Shown here in pieces: positions 8,008 to 19,174 of a stretch of 49,968 bases of DNA. The stretch is from Chloroflexota bacterium (GTDB taxonomy: Bacteria > Chloroflexota > Dehalococcoidia > E44-bin15), in assembly GCA_030626475.1 (NCBI GenBank), contig DAOUOW010000004.1, positions 1 to 49,968 of the forward strand. The letters are read 5' to 3'. Made by a program: the position numbers and the translations under genes. Position 1 is the stretch's first letter; every line of letters begins with the position of its first letter. The notes beneath the pieces are model-generated. The model was not told where the DNA came from. It saw nothing but the letters and a program-made list of their open reading frames with translations, and did no database searches.

Positions 8008-9975
8008 ATGCCCAACTTCAAGATCGTCTCAGATTTCGGGCCTACCGGGGACCAGCCCCAGGCGGTGGATAAGCTGGTTGAGGGGCTTGAGCGCGGCTTT
8101 AAGCACCAGACCCTCCTCGGCGTCACCGGCAGCGGCAAGACCTTCACCATGGCCAACATCATCGAGAGGGTAAACCACCCCACCCTGGTCATGTCCCACA
8201 ACAAGACCCTCGCCGCACAGCTCGCCACCGAGCTAAAGGAGTTCTTCCCCGATAACGCCGTGGAATACTTCGTCAGCTACTACGACTACTACCAGCCAGA
8301 GGCATATATCCCCCGCACCGATACCTACATCGAGAAGGAGACCGATATCAACGAGGAGATCGATAAGATGCGCCACGCCTCGACCAGGGCGCTGTTCACC
8401 AGGAGGGATGTCATCATCGTGGCCTCGGTCTCGTGCATCTATGGTCTCGGCTCCCCCGAGGAGTACCACGCCTTCGTGGTCAGCCTCCAGAAGGGCGAGA
8501 TGCGGAAGCGGGACAGGATCGTGCGCCAGCTTGTGGACATGCAGTACGAGAGAAACGACATCGACTTCACCAGGGGCCGCTTCCGCATCAGGGGCGATAC
8601 CCTGGAGATTCAGCCCGCCTACGAGGAGGTGGCGGTGAGGGTGGAGTTCTTTGGCGATGAGATCGAGCGCATCGTGGAGGTCGACCCCCTGACCGGCGAG
8701 CTTCTGGCGGAGAGGGAATCCATAGACATCTATCCGGCAAAGCACTTCGTAACCTCCCACGATAAGCTCATCGCCGCCATCGTTGACATCGAGGAGGAGC
8801 TTGAGCACAGGCTGAAGGAGTTCAAGGCACAGGGGAAGCTCCTTGAGGCGGCCAGGCTTGAGGCCAGGACCAACTACGATATCGAGATGCTGCGTGAGGC
8901 GGGATTTTGCGCCGGTGTGGAAAACTACTCCCGCCACCTGTCACGGAGAGCGCCGGGGAGCCCGCCGTGGACGCTGCTCGACTACTTCCCCGAAGACTTC
9001 CTCGTGTTCGTCGATGAGTCCCACATGACGCTGCCCCAGGTGCGAGGGATGTATCACGGCGACCGCTCGCGAAAGGAGACCCTAGTGGAGTACGGGTTTC
9101 GCCTGCCATCGGCGCTGGACAACCGCCCGCTCAACTTCTCCGAGTTCGAGGAGCACGTAGACCAGGCAATATATGTCTCGGCAACCCCAGGCCCCTATGA
9201 ATATGAGCACAGCGAGCAGATAGCGGAGCAACTCATCAGGCCCACGGGGCTACTGGAGCCCTCAATCGAGGTCAAGCCCACCGGGGGCCAGATCGATGAC
9301 CTTATGGAGCAGATAAAGAAGCGCGTTGAGCGGGGGGAGCGCTGCCTGGTGACCACCATGACCAAGAGGATGGCTGAGGAGCTTGCCGATTACCTCAAGG
9401 AAATGGGAACAAAGACCCACTACCTCCACTCCGAGATCGACACCCTGGAGCGGGTGGAGATATTGCGCGACCTCAGGCTGGGGGTCTACGATGTGGTTGT
9501 GGGCATCAATTTGCTTCGCGAGGGGCTTGACCTTCCCGAGGTGAGCCTGGTCGCCATCCTCGACGCTGATAAGGAAGGCTTTCTCAGGTCGCGCGACTCA
9601 TTGATCCAGACCATGGGCCGTGCCACCCGCCACGTCGATGGACAGGCGATCATGTACGCCGACACCATCACCGGCTCGATGCAGGCCGCCATCGATGAGG
9701 TGCTGCGCCGCCGCAATATCCAGACGGCCTATAACCAGGCGCATGGCATCACCCCTCAGGGGATCAAAAAGGCAATCAAGGACATCACCGACCGGGTGCG
9801 GGTGGTGGCCGAGACCCGCGCCCCCTACACCGTTGCCCCCCTTCCCAAGGATGAGATGCTGCGCCTGATCAAGGACCTGGAATCGCAGATGAAGACAGCG
9901 GCGAGGAACCTTGAGTTCGAGAAGGCAGCCCTGCTCAGAGACCGCATCATCGAGCTGAGAAGGGATATGGAATAA
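8008..9975 (+). CDS. uvrB: Excinuclease ABC subunit B
   Basis: [57 protein letters not shown]-terminal UVR motif. Confidence 0.97.
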   Translation: MPNFKIVSDFGPTGDQPQAVDKLVEGLERGFKHQTLLGVTGSGKTFTMANIIERVNHPTLVMSHNKTLAAQLATELKEFFPDNAVEYFVSYYDYYQPEAYIPRTDTYIEKETDINEEIDKMRHASTRALFTRRDVIIVASVSCIYGLGSPEEYHAFVVSLQKGEMRKRDRIVRQLVDMQYERNDIDFTRGRFRIRGDTLEIQPAYEEVAVRVEFFGDEIERIVEVDPLTGELLAERESIDIYPAKHFVTSHDKLIAAIVDIEEELEHRLKEFKAQGKLLEAARLEARTNYDIEMLREAGFCAGVENYSRHLSRRAPGSPPWTLLDYFPEDFLVFVDESHMTLPQVRGMYHGDRSRKETLVEYGFRLPSALDNRPLNFSEFEEHVDQAIYVSATPGPYEYEHSEQIAEQLIRPTGLLEPSIEVKPTGGQIDDLMEQIKKRVERGERCLVTTMTKRMAEELADYLKEMGTKTHYLHSEIDTLERVEILRDLRLGVYDVVVGINLLREGLDLPEVSLVAILDADKEGFLRSRDSLIQTMGRATRHVDGQAIMYADTITGSMQAAIDEVLRRRNIQTAYNQAHGITPQGIKKAIKDITDRVRVVAETRAPYTVAPLPKDEMLRLIKDLESQMKTAARNLEFEKAALLRDRIIELRRDME

Positions 9976-9976
9976 G

Positions 9977-11290
9977 TTGAAGATATCCATTATTTCTACA
10001 AACCGGGAGCAATTCCCCCAGGTCGCCATCCCCATCGGTCCCGCCTGCATTGCAGCGGCACTGAGGGAGCAGGGACACCAGGTCGAGATCCTCGACCTCT
10101 GCTTTGAACCAAAGATAGAGGAAGCGGTCATCACCCACCTGGAAAGGTATGCCCCAGAACTGGTCGGCATCTCCCTGCGGAACACAGAAAACAATGAACT
10201 CTTTCACTGCCTCTCCTATCTCGAGGATACCAAGAGCATCGTGGAAACAGTCAAAAAGCATAGCCAGGCAGAGATAGTCATCGGGGGCGCCGCCTTCGCC
10301 CTTTCCCCCGAGGAGCTCATGAGATACCTTGAGCTGCCCTACGGGATTGCCGGAGATGGTGAAACTGCCTTCCCGCTCTTCATCCGATATCTTCAAGGCG
10401 AAGGGGAGCTGGGCTCCATTCCCGGAATTTGCTATTGGGGCGACAAGAAGGTGGTAGTAAGCCCCGCAGCCAAGATCAGGGATTTTGCCCGGTTGCCCTT
10501 CCCCGCCTATGACCTCCTGGACCTTCAGCGGTATCTGGCTGCGGTCCCCGCCCTTCCAATAGAGGGCAAGAGGGGCTGCGACCTGGCTTGCTCCTTCTGC
10601 CCCGATGGAGCCGACAAGGAGGGATGCCGGCCGAGAGCCCCCAAGCTGGTGGTTGATGAAATGGAGTTCATGGCAAAAGAGCACGGTATCCGGAGATTCT
10701 TTTTCACCGATGGCGTGTTCAACTTCCCCCCAGACCATGCCCTGGCAATATGCCGGGAACTCAGAGAAAGAAAGCTCGACGTAAGATGGGCGGCAGATAT
10801 TAACCCGGTGGCCGTTTCCCAGGCACTGGTTGCCGCTATGAAAGAGACAGGTTGCCGAAACATCGCCCTCGGCATTGACACCGCCTCAGCAAAGATGCTC
10901 CGGGGCTACCGCAAGGGCTTTGACAAGGAGGCCATCGTCAGAGCAGCCAAACTACTCACCGATGCCGATATTCGCTTCGCCTACTGGATCCTTTTCGGCG
11001 GCCCTGGAGAAAACATGGACACCGCCCAGGAGACCATTGATTTTCTTCAAGACGTGCCCCAGCCGGTCTTCTTTCGCGCCGGGATCAGGGTCTTCAAAGG
11101 CACCGAGCTGGAGAGGCAGGCAAGAGAGGAAGGGGTGCTCCCAGAGAACCACGATATGCTCTCGACAACCTTCTACCTCTCCAAAGACCTGGGGGAAGAC
11201 TTCGCGGAGTGGCTGGACAGGCAATGTGAGCCCCATGAGAACTGGTTTACCATCACCAAACTGGCGAGGCTAGGGTTGGTGCCCCCCTGA
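9977..11290 (+). CDS. Cobalamin-binding radical SAM protein
   Basis: N-terminal B12-binding-like fold (MKISIISTNREQFPQVAIPIGPACIAAALREQGHQVEILDLCF), KRGCDLACSFCPDG (Cx3Cx2C). TTG start. Confidence 0.8.
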   Translation: MKISIISTNREQFPQVAIPIGPACIAAALREQGHQVEILDLCFEPKIEEAVITHLERYAPELVGISLRNTENNELFHCLSYLEDTKSIVETVKKHSQAEIVIGGAAFALSPEELMRYLELPYGIAGDGETAFPLFIRYLQGEGELGSIPGICYWGDKKVVVSPAAKIRDFARLPFPAYDLLDLQRYLAAVPALPIEGKRGCDLACSFCPDGADKEGCRPRAPKLVVDEMEFMAKEHGIRRFFFTDGVFNFPPDHALAICRELRERKLDVRWAADINPVAVSQALVAAMKETGCRNIALGIDTASAKMLRGYRKGFDKEAIVRAAKLLTDADIRFAYWILFGGPGENMDTAQETIDFLQDVPQPVFFRAGIRVFKGTELERQAREEGVLPENHDMLSTTFYLSKDLGEDFAEWLDRQCEPHENWFTITKLARLGLVPP

Positions 11291-11381
11291 AACGACCTCA
11301 TTCAGCGTTAGCGGTTGACACCACATCTGCAGAATGCTAGTCTCTTGCTACCTGCTCGGCCAAGAAATGAAGAGGTGATGT

Positions 11382-12260
11382 ATGCAAGCTAAAGCAATTG
11401 TGACGGTCATCCTTTTGTGCATCGTTGCATTGTCAGGTTTTGCCTGCTGCGGAGGCGGCGGAGAAGAGGAGAAGATCGCCTTTGCCTCCGACCGCGACGG
11501 CGACTATGAGGTCTACGTGATGGACGCTGACGGCTCCAACCAGACCAGGCTCACCAACAACCCCGCTACCGACGTGTACCCCACGTGGTCGCCGGACGGG
11601 AGCAAGATCGCGTTCTACTCCAACCGTGACGACAACTATGACGTCTATGTGATGGACGCCGATGGCTCCAACCAGACCAACCTCACCAGCAACCCGGCTT
11701 CCGATGGGTTTCCGTCATGGTCGCCGGACGGAAGCATGATCGCCTTTGTCTCTAACCGTGACGACAATGATGAAATCTACGTGATGGACGCCGACGGCTC
11801 CGACCAGACTCGCCTCACCAGCAATCCGGCTCGCGATTGGGGCCCCTCATGGGCACCAGACGGAAGAAAGGTCGCCTTTTGCTCGTTCCGTGACGGCAAC
11901 CCTGAGATCTACGTCATGGACGCCGATGGCTCCAACCAGACTCGCCTCACCAGCAACAACGCTACCGACGTGCACCCCGTGTGGTCGCCGGACGGGAGCA
12001 GGATCGCGTTCTACTCCGACCGTGACGGCAACTTTGAAATCTACGCCATGGACGGCGACGGCTCTAACCAGACTCGCCTTACCACCAATCCTCCGGCTCG
12101 CGATTGGAGCCCATCATGGTCGCCAGACGGAAGCAGAATCGCCTTCGTCTCTGACCGTGACGGCAACCCTGAAATCTACGTGATGGACACCGACGGCTCC
12201 AACCAGACCAACCTTACCAATAACCCGGCTGACGATGACATGCCATCGTGGTCGCCATAG
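11382..12260 (+). CDS. TolB/PD40-type beta-propeller lipoprotein-like protein, 6 repeats
   Basis: Signal-like N-terminus ending [10 protein letters not shown]; six [44 protein letters not shown] repeats. Confidence 0.85.
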   Translation: MQAKAIVTVILLCIVALSGFACCGGGGEEEKIAFASDRDGDYEVYVMDADGSNQTRLTNNPATDVYPTWSPDGSKIAFYSNRDDNYDVYVMDADGSNQTNLTSNPASDGFPSWSPDGSMIAFVSNRDDNDEIYVMDADGSDQTRLTSNPARDWGPSWAPDGRKVAFCSFRDGNPEIYVMDADGSNQTRLTSNNATDVHPVWSPDGSRIAFYSDRDGNFEIYAMDGDGSNQTRLTTNPPARDWSPSWSPDGSRIAFVSDRDGNPEIYVMDTDGSNQTNLTNNPADDDMPSWSP

Positions 12261-12289
12261 GCTGCGGGGGAGCAATGAGGAGGTGATGT

Positions 12290-13315
12290 GTGCCAGCTAG
12301 AGCAATTGCCACGGTCATCCTTTTGTGCACCGTTGCGTTGTCAGGTTTTGCCTGCGGAGGCGGCGGAGAAGAGGAAGCGGCGCCAGCAAAGGGTGAGCTC
12401 GCCTTTGTCTCTGACCGCGACGGCAACTATGACATCTACGTGATGAACGGCGACGGCTCCAACCAGACCCGCCTCACCAACAACCCGGCTTGGGATGAAG
12501 ACCCATCGTGGTCGCCGGATGGAAGCAAGATCGCCTTTACCTCTAGGCGCGACGGCAACTCCGAGATCTACGTGATGGACGCCGACGGCTCTAACCAGAC
12601 TCGCCTCATCAACAATCCGGCCCCAGATTGGGGCCCATTCTGGTCGCCAGATGGGAGCAGGATCGCCTTTATCTCTGGCCGTGACGGCAACTGGGAAGTC
12701 TACGTGATGGACGCCAATGGCTCCAACCAGACCAACCTCACCAACAACCCGGCTCGGGATACGGCACCCTCGTGGTCGCCGGACGGGAGCAGGATCGCCT
12801 TCCAATCTTTCCGTGACGGCAACCGGGAGGTCTACGTGGTGGAGGCCGACGGCTCCAACCTGACCCGCCTCACCAATAACCCGGCTTGCGACTGGGGCCC
12901 ACCATCCTGGTCGCCGGACGGGAGCAGGATCGCCTTTTACTCGATCCGTGACGGCGACAAGGAAATCTATGTGATGGACGCCGACGGCTCCAACCAGACC
13001 AACCTCACTAACAACCCTACTGGCGATTGGCTCCCATCCTGGTCGCCAGCCGGGAGTAAGATCGCCTTTGTCTCTACCCGTGACGCTAACTTTGAGATTT
13101 GCGTGATCGATGCCGACGGCTCCAACCAGACTCGCCTCACCAGCAATCCGGCTGGGGATGAGGAGCCCTCGTGGTCACCAGACGGGAGCATGATCGCCTT
13201 CCAATCTGACCGTGACGGCAACCTTGAGATCTACGTGATGGACAGCGACGGCTCCAACCTGACCCGCCTCACCAACAACCCGGCTGATGATTGGGACGCC
13301 TCGTGGTCGCCATAG
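12290..13315 (+). CDS. TolB/PD40-type beta-propeller lipoprotein-like protein, 7 repeats
   Basis: Same N-terminus (GTG start) and seven repeats of about 42 aa. Confidence 0.85.
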   Translation: MPARAIATVILLCTVALSGFACGGGGEEEAAPAKGELAFVSDRDGNYDIYVMNGDGSNQTRLTNNPAWDEDPSWSPDGSKIAFTSRRDGNSEIYVMDADGSNQTRLINNPAPDWGPFWSPDGSRIAFISGRDGNWEVYVMDANGSNQTNLTNNPARDTAPSWSPDGSRIAFQSFRDGNREVYVVEADGSNLTRLTNNPACDWGPPSWSPDGSRIAFYSIRDGDKEIYVMDADGSNQTNLTNNPTGDWLPSWSPAGSKIAFVSTRDANFEICVIDADGSNQTRLTSNPAGDEEPSWSPDGSMIAFQSDRDGNLEIYVMDSDGSNLTRLTNNPADDWDASWSP

Positions 13316-13344
13316 GCTGCGGGGGAGCAATGAGGAGGTGATGT

Positions 13345-14343
13345 GTGCCAGCTAAAGCAATTGCCACGGTCATCCTCTTGTGCACTGTTGCGTTGTCAGG
13401 TTTTGCCTGCTGCGGCGGCGGAGCGTCACCACAGGGTAATATCGTCTTTGTCTCTTACCGTGACGGCAACCCTGAGGTCTACACTATGCAGGCCGACGGC
13501 TCCAACCAGATCAACCTCACCAACAACCCGCTTAGCGATTTGATCCCATCATGGTCGCCGGATGGCACCAAGATCGCCTTCCAAACTAGCCGTGATGGCC
13601 AGTCTGAAATCTACGTCATGGACACCGACGGCTCCAACCCAACCAACCTCACCAGAAACCCGGCCAGGGAGTTTCAGCTATCGTGGTCGCCGGACGGGAG
13701 CAGGATTGCCTTTGTCTCCAACCGTGATGGCAATGATGAAATCTACGTGATGGACGCCGATGGCTCCAACCAGACCAACCTCACCAACAACCCGGCTTAC
13801 GATGGATCACCGTCGTGGTCGCCGGACGGGAGCAGGATCGCCTTTGTCTCCAAGCGTGACGGCAACTCGGAGGTCTACGTGGTGGACGACGACGGCTCTG
13901 ACCAGACCAACCTCACCAACAACCCGGCCAGCGATTTGACCCCCTCATGGTCACCGGACGACAGCAAGATCGCCTTCCACTCCGACCGTGATGGCAACTT
14001 TGAAATCTACGTGATGGACGCCGACGGCTCCAACCCAACCAACCTCACCAACAACCCGGCTAGCGAAGCATCCCCCTCTTGGTCACCAGATGGGAGCAGG
14101 ATTGCCTTCCTCTCTCTGAATGAAATCTACGTGATGGACGGCGACGGCTCTAACCAGACCAACCTCACCAACAGCCCAGGCAGGGAGTTTCAGCCATCGT
14201 GGTCGCCGGACGGGAGCAGGATCGCCTTTGTCTCTGAGCGTGATGGCAACGCTGAAATCTACGTGATGGACGCCGATGGCTCCAACCCAACCAACCTCAC
14301 CAACAACCCGGCTGACGATCGGCACCCCTTGTGGTCGCCCTAG
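13345..14343 (+). CDS. TolB/PD40-type beta-propeller lipoprotein-like protein, 7 repeats (one shortened)
   Basis: Same N-terminus (GTG start) and seven repeats; repeat 6 lacks the RDGN turn (RIAFLSLNEIYVMDGDGS). Confidence 0.85.
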   Translation: MPAKAIATVILLCTVALSGFACCGGGASPQGNIVFVSYRDGNPEVYTMQADGSNQINLTNNPLSDLIPSWSPDGTKIAFQTSRDGQSEIYVMDTDGSNPTNLTRNPAREFQLSWSPDGSRIAFVSNRDGNDEIYVMDADGSNQTNLTNNPAYDGSPSWSPDGSRIAFVSKRDGNSEVYVVDDDGSDQTNLTNNPASDLTPSWSPDDSKIAFHSDRDGNFEIYVMDADGSNPTNLTNNPASEASPSWSPDGSRIAFLSLNEIYVMDGDGSNQTNLTNSPGREFQPSWSPDGSRIAFVSERDGNAEIYVMDADGSNPTNLTNNPADDRHPLWSP

Positions 14344-14374
14344 GCTGCGTATCCGAGCTGATGAGAGGAGAAAT

Positions 14375-16219
14375 TCATTCCTTGCTTTCGGGCGGCTCCG
14401 AAGAGGGTTCCTCCTTCTCCATGGGAACCTCCACCGCCCTGGAGGGCAGGAATTCCTTCAGCTCCTCAAGCCTGCCGGAGAGATATTCTTGAATTTGAGC
14501 CCCCTCCCTGGAGATGGCCACCCTAATGCGGGAGCTGTAGCGCCCCATGTGGCGAAACTTGTGATAGCGATCCCTGACCAGGGTGCGAGGGTGCAGCCTT
14601 TGAATTTGCACCAGCTCATCGAGGATGAACCTTTTGAGCAGACGCGCTGCCTCATCAGGGTCGGCGTGGGCCCCTCCCTTGGGCTCAGGCACCACTACAT
14701 CCACCACACCCAGTTGCTTGCAGTCTTGAGCCGTGATCCTCAACGCCGGGGCAACCTCCTCCGCCTTGTTCACATCGCGATAGAGAAGCATAGCAGCCCT
14801 CTCCGGAGGGATCACAGAGAAGATGGCATTCTCCAGCATCAGGTTGCGGTTGGCAACCCCGAGAGCAAGTGCCCCCTCGCTTCCTCCCTCACCAATGATG
14901 ACCGAGATTATGGGCACCGGCAGGTCTGACATCAGAGCCAGACACTGGGCGATGGCGTTCCCCACCCCTCTTTCCTCAGCCTCAAGCCCGGGGTATGCCC
15001 CTGGGGTATCGATAAACGTGATTACCGGCAGCTTGTATTTTGCCGCCAGTTTCAGCGCCCGCTGCGCCTTGCGGAAGCCCTCAGGGTAGGCTCGACCCAA
15101 ATTTCGCCCATCCTCACCACCATGGCCCCGCTCCTGGGCCACGATCATCACCGTCTCCCCACCAATATCCCCGATACCACATATCACAGCACCGTCGTCG
15201 CCACAAAAACGGTCGCCGTGGAGCTCGACGAAATTGGAGGTCATCCTGACAATATAGTCCAGGGAGGTAGGTCGCCGCTCGTGGCGTGTCAACTGGACGC
15301 TTTGCCATGCCGCTTCACGGCGGGCGAGGGGCACCTCACGGCGCAATATCCTCCTCATTCGGGTCAACCGATATTCATAGCTCAGCAATGCAAGAAGAAT
15401 AGAGAGCAGGGCGCGATGCTGGGTGCGCTCCACCACACAGTCGATCATCCCATGCTCCAGATGGGATTCAGCGCTATGTGCCTTCTCTGGTAGGGGCTTG
15501 CCCTCAGTCTGCTCCACTACCTTAAGCGGGGCAAAGCCGATAAGGGCACCAGGTTCGGAGATAATGATATCGGCAAGGTTTGCAAAGCTGGCATAGACCC
15601 CACCGGTGGTCGGGTTTGTGAGCACGCAGATAAAAGGAAGGCCAGCATCATGAAGGCGCTTGGCCACAGCCGCGGTCTTGGCCATCTGCATCAGAGAAAG
15701 CACCCCCTCCTGCACTCGAGCCCCGCCACTGCCGACCACGGCAATCACGGGCAGCCTGCGCTCGAGGGCAAGCTCGAAGGCAAGAGCAACCTTCTCCCCG
15801 ACAACACAGCCCATGCTGCCCCCCAAAAAGCCGAAGTCCAGTACCACAAGCACTGCGGGGTTGCCCTCAATATGACCAAGCCCGGTGACCACCGCCTCGG
15901 GGAGACCGGTCCTTTTCTGGGCATCGAAGATGCGCTTCTTATAGGAAGCTTCCCCGGAGAAGGAAAGAGGGTCGAGAGAAGCCAGGGAACGGTTCGTCTC
16001 AATAAAGCTGTCCTCATCGACCAAAAGCTCTATCCGAACTCCTGCTGGCAGAGCGTAATGAAAGCCGCATGTGGGGCACACGCGATAGCGTTGAAATAGC
16101 TCAGAAGAGAAAAGGTCGGCGCCGCAATAGAGACAACTCTCCAGCTCCTCAAAAACCTCTCTCTCTATTTCTTCTTCCTTGGGCCGACTAATAAGCCGTT
16201 CGAAAAATCTTCTCACCAT
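14375..16219 (-). CDS. Acetyl-CoA carboxylase carboxyltransferase, fused beta (AccD) and alpha (AccA) subunits
   Basis: AccD zinc ribbon CLYCGADL...CPTCGFHY, GGSMGCVVGEK, SGGARVQEG; then AccA LDYIVRMTSNFVELHGDR, DTPGAYPGLEAEERG, GEGGSEGALALG in one 614-aa ORF. Confidence 0.93.
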   Translation of the reverse strand: MVRRFFERLISRPKEEEIEREVFEELESCLYCGADLFSSELFQRYRVCPTCGFHYALPAGVRIELLVDEDSFIETNRSLASLDPLSFSGEASYKKRIFDAQKRTGLPEAVVTGLGHIEGNPAVLVVLDFGFLGGSMGCVVGEKVALAFELALERRLPVIAVVGSGGARVQEGVLSLMQMAKTAAVAKRLHDAGLPFICVLTNPTTGGVYASFANLADIIISEPGALIGFAPLKVVEQTEGKPLPEKAHSAESHLEHGMIDCVVERTQHRALLSILLALLSYEYRLTRMRRILRREVPLARREAAWQSVQLTRHERRPTSLDYIVRMTSNFVELHGDRFCGDDGAVICGIGDIGGETVMIVAQERGHGGEDGRNLGRAYPEGFRKAQRALKLAAKYKLPVITFIDTPGAYPGLEAEERGVGNAIAQCLALMSDLPVPIISVIIGEGGSEGALALGVANRNLMLENAIFSVIPPERAAMLLYRDVNKAEEVAPALRITAQDCKQLGVVDVVVPEPKGGAHADPDEAARLLKRFILDELVQIQRLHPRTLVRDRYHKFRHMGRYSSRIRVAISREGAQIQEYLSGRLEELKEFLPSRAVEVPMEKEEPSSEPPESKE

Positions 16220-16225
16220 TTTCCC

Positions 16226-18550
16226 TCAGCCTCCCTTCTCTCCTTGCACCTGTCGAGACTTCCCCGGCTCCCCTGGGGCGACAATGCCCTGTTCTTCCAG
16301 CAGGTCCATAATCCGGGCTGCCCTGGGATAGCCGATGCCCAATCGTCTCTGCAAGAAGGATGTGGAAATACGGCTGTGTTCCAAGGCAAGACGCCTCGCC
16401 TGCTCCAAAAGGGGATCCCCAGTGGAGACGGCGGAGGGAACAGACGCCTTAGCCATGTCTTCAGCCAGTTGCGACACATAGGCTGGCTGTCCCCGCTGGC
16501 TGATCCAGAAGCTCACCAACCTCTCGATCTCAGGCTCAGAGATGAAACTCCCCTGGAGGCGCTTTGGCCTGGCGGCATCGGGGGGCAGAAAGAGCATGTC
16601 CCCCTGGCCCAGGAGCTTCTCGGCACCACCTGAATCAAGGATGGTGCGTGAGTCCACCTGGGAGGCCACAGCAAAACTGATGCGAGCGGGGAAGTTGGCT
16701 TTTATCAGGCCGGTAACCACGTCCACTGAGGGGCGCTGGGTGGCAACAACGAGATGAATGCCTGTAGCCCGCGACAACTGGGCCAGGCGGCAGAGTCTGC
16801 GTTCCACCTCATCGGGGGCGGCCGCCATCAGGTCGGCAAGCTCATCGATGATGAGCACCAGATAGGAGAGGGGCTCCTGCGCCCTGGGATTTTTATTGTA
16901 GGCTTCGATGTCGCGCGCCCCCACGGCAGCCAGTTTGTCATAGCGATGGTCCATCTCGCGGTCGAGCCACTTCAATGTCGCCACTGCCTTGTCACGATCA
17001 ACAACCACCGGCGATACCAGATGGGGTACGCTGCTGAAGTCCACCATCTCCACCCTCTTGGGGTCGAGCAAGAGCAAGCGCACCTCCTCAGGGGTAGCGC
17101 GGAGCAAGAAGGTGGCGACCATCGATTTTAGGCAGATGCTCTTGCCACTCCCCGTGGCCCCGGCGATGAGGAGGTGGGGCATCCTGGTCAGGTCAGCAAC
17201 CACGGTCTCGCCCGAGACCCCCTTGCCCAAGGCCAGAGGAAGTTTAGACTTCGACCTGAGTTTTTGAAACTGCGCGCTCTCATGAACGCTACGCAAGCTG
17301 ACCAGAGCCGCCGTTGTATTGGGCACCTCAATCCCCACTATGGACTTTCCCGGTACCGGGGACTCGATCTTGATGCTGGAGGCAGCGAGGGCTAAGGCGA
17401 GGTCGTTGGCTAAAGAGTTGATGCGCTCTACCTTAACCCTGGTCTTGGATATCTCCTCCAGCCTGACCTTGATATTGCCATCTCTGTCCCTCTCCTTGAT
17501 CTCCCGATACTTGCGATCCCACCCCGGCTCGACACCGAACTGGGTAACAGTAGGACCCACGTTTATCTGAACCACCTTGGCTTCAACGCCATAGCTGGCC
17601 AGGGCTTCCTCAATAAGCCTCGCCCTCCGCTCGGTATCTATTTGCCCCATCTCGACCTCAGGGGCTCGTTCCAGGAGGGAGATGGAGGGCAACTCCCATT
17701 CCCCTCTCCTTTCCTCAGCTACAAGGGGGGTCAATTCCGCTACCTCAGGTTCGTGGGGTTCAGGCGCCACTTCAGGTTCAGGCATCACCCTCGGCTGAAC
17801 CACTACCGGGGGTTCGCGCTCCAGCAGGTCGACGCGTTCAGCCGGCTCCACCACAGGCTTGGGGGGACGCCTCAGCCGCCTCAGCCGAGAGATAAGGATT
17901 CGGTGAACGGGATAGCGGCGATATAGACCCCAGAGCCAAACCAGCGAGAACCAAAGATAACGATGAAGTGGATAGCGTTGATATAGATTTGCTACCGCCA
18001 GGGCGTAGGTTGAAAAACGGCGCCAGGTCCTCCGCGGGGCGACCAAGAAGAAACCAGCAAGACATATCACCGCCAGCCTCAGACCACCAAGGGCATCAGG
18101 GGCACCAATGACCGCCTTGCCCAGGTTTCCGCCCCAGGTGTGCTCACTGGGAATGCCCTCCCCTGGCTTGAAGAAGGCGAGGGCTCCGAAAAGGGCGAAG
18201 AAAAAGACAATGACGCCCAGCCATCGGTTCCAGCTACTGAGAAAGCGCGGAGTCCGCCACCGCCACACCAGCCATATCAGGAGTAAAATCACCATCGCCA
18301 GCAGGACGAGGCCACCCCCAAAGGTCTCGATCAGGCTGTCGCGGGCAGTTTCAAGCGCCGAGATCAACGGTGCGCTAAAGTAGAATAGCAGCGCCAGAAA
18401 GAGCACAAATAGGAAAAAGTACCGCATCGGGCGGGAGAAGAAAATGCGTGAAAAGCGCCCCAACAGCGAGGGATTTCTCCTGGACGTCTTGCGGCTACCC
18501 CCCTTTGCTACCCTGCGCGCCCTTCGTCGACCCTTGGCCATGATCCTCAA
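16226..18550 (-). CDS. ftsK: FtsK/SpoIIIE family DNA translocase
   Basis: N-terminal TM helices; PHLLIAGATGSGKSICLKSMV; LVLIIDELADLM; ATQRPSVDVVTGLIKANFPARISF; C-terminal winged helix. Confidence 0.95.
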   Translation of the reverse strand: MRIMAKGRRRARRVAKGGSRKTSRRNPSLLGRFSRIFFSRPMRYFFLFVLFLALLFYFSAPLISALETARDSLIETFGGGLVLLAMVILLLIWLVWRWRTPRFLSSWNRWLGVIVFFFALFGALAFFKPGEGIPSEHTWGGNLGKAVIGAPDALGGLRLAVICLAGFFLVAPRRTWRRFSTYALAVANLYQRYPLHRYLWFSLVWLWGLYRRYPVHRILISRLRRLRRPPKPVVEPAERVDLLEREPPVVVQPRVMPEPEVAPEPHEPEVAELTPLVAEERRGEWELPSISLLERAPEVEMGQIDTERRARLIEEALASYGVEAKVVQINVGPTVTQFGVEPGWDRKYREIKERDRDGNIKVRLEEISKTRVKVERINSLANDLALALAASSIKIESPVPGKSIVGIEVPNTTAALVSLRSVHESAQFQKLRSKSKLPLALGKGVSGETVVADLTRMPHLLIAGATGSGKSICLKSMVATFLLRATPEEVRLLLLDPKRVEMVDFSSVPHLVSPVVVDRDKAVATLKWLDREMDHRYDKLAAVGARDIEAYNKNPRAQEPLSYLVLIIDELADLMAAAPDEVERRLCRLAQLSRATGIHLVVATQRPSVDVVTGLIKANFPARISFAVASQVDSRTILDSGGAEKLLGQGDMLFLPPDAARPKRLQGSFISEPEIERLVSFWISQRGQPAYVSQLAEDMAKASVPSAVSTGDPLLEQARRLALEHSRISTSFLQRRLGIGYPRAARIMDLLEEQGIVAPGEPGKSRQVQGEKGG

Positions 18551-18553
18551 CCT

Positions 18554-19150
18554 CTAGAACATAGATAGCTGCTTGGCTTCAGGCTCCGCTTCCTCGACCT
18601 CCCCTGCTTCAGCCAGCAAGGAGGGTATCCTGAGCATGTCTTCCTCGATAATGCGGCGCAAACTCTGCTGGTGCAGGGCGGCGGCGGGATGATACATTGC
18701 ATAGTAGATCATCCCCTGCTTCTTGCGTGCTGTGCCCCGCACCTTGCCTATGGCATCGCTGGGGAAGAACTGAGCCAATGAATAGCGCCCCAGGGTTACG
18801 AGCATCTTGGGCTTAATGATCTCAATCTGGCGGTCGAGCCACTTTCGGCAAGCCTTCATCTCCGAAGGCAGGGGGTCCCGGTTTGAGGGGGGCCTGCATT
18901 TCACCACGTTTGCGATATAGACGTCCTTCCTACTCAGTCCAATGGAGGCCAGAAGTTCATCGAGGAAATGACCGGCAGGTCCGACAAAGGGGCGCCCCTG
19001 CTGATCCTCATGCCAGCCCGGGGCCTCGCCAACGAAGAGAATGGCTGCCTTCTCCGCCCCCTCGCCGGGCACCACCCGATTGCGATTCTGCGCCAGAGCG
19101 CAATCCTGACAGCGGGCTATCTCCTCATTAAGCTGGCTCAGTAGTGACAA
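18554..19150 (-). CDS. Family 4 (Fe-S) uracil-DNA glycosylase
   Basis: CQDCALAQNRNRVVPGEG, ILFVGEAPGWHEDQQGRPFVGPAG, YIANVVKCRPPSNRDP, YHPAAAL. Confidence 0.92.
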   Translation of the reverse strand: MSLLSQLNEEIARCQDCALAQNRNRVVPGEGAEKAAILFVGEAPGWHEDQQGRPFVGPAGHFLDELLASIGLSRKDVYIANVVKCRPPSNRDPLPSEMKACRKWLDRQIEIIKPKMLVTLGRYSLAQFFPSDAIGKVRGTARKKQGMIYYAMYHPAAALHQQSLRRIIEEDMLRIPSLLAEAGEVEEAEPEAKQLSMF

Positions 19151-19174
19151 CTCTCTGCTCCCAAACGCAAATTT

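Noticed and set aside
8233-8937. 234-aa minus-strand ORF
   Set aside because: Antisense shadow of uvrB.
9947-10738. 263-aa minus-strand ORF
   Set aside because: Antisense to the B12-radical SAM gene; no family-like motifs.
11382-14343. Regular DNA repeats of about 126 bp considered as a CRISPR-like or satellite array
   Set aside because: Period matches the propeller blade in frame with protein-level conservation; no spacer structure.
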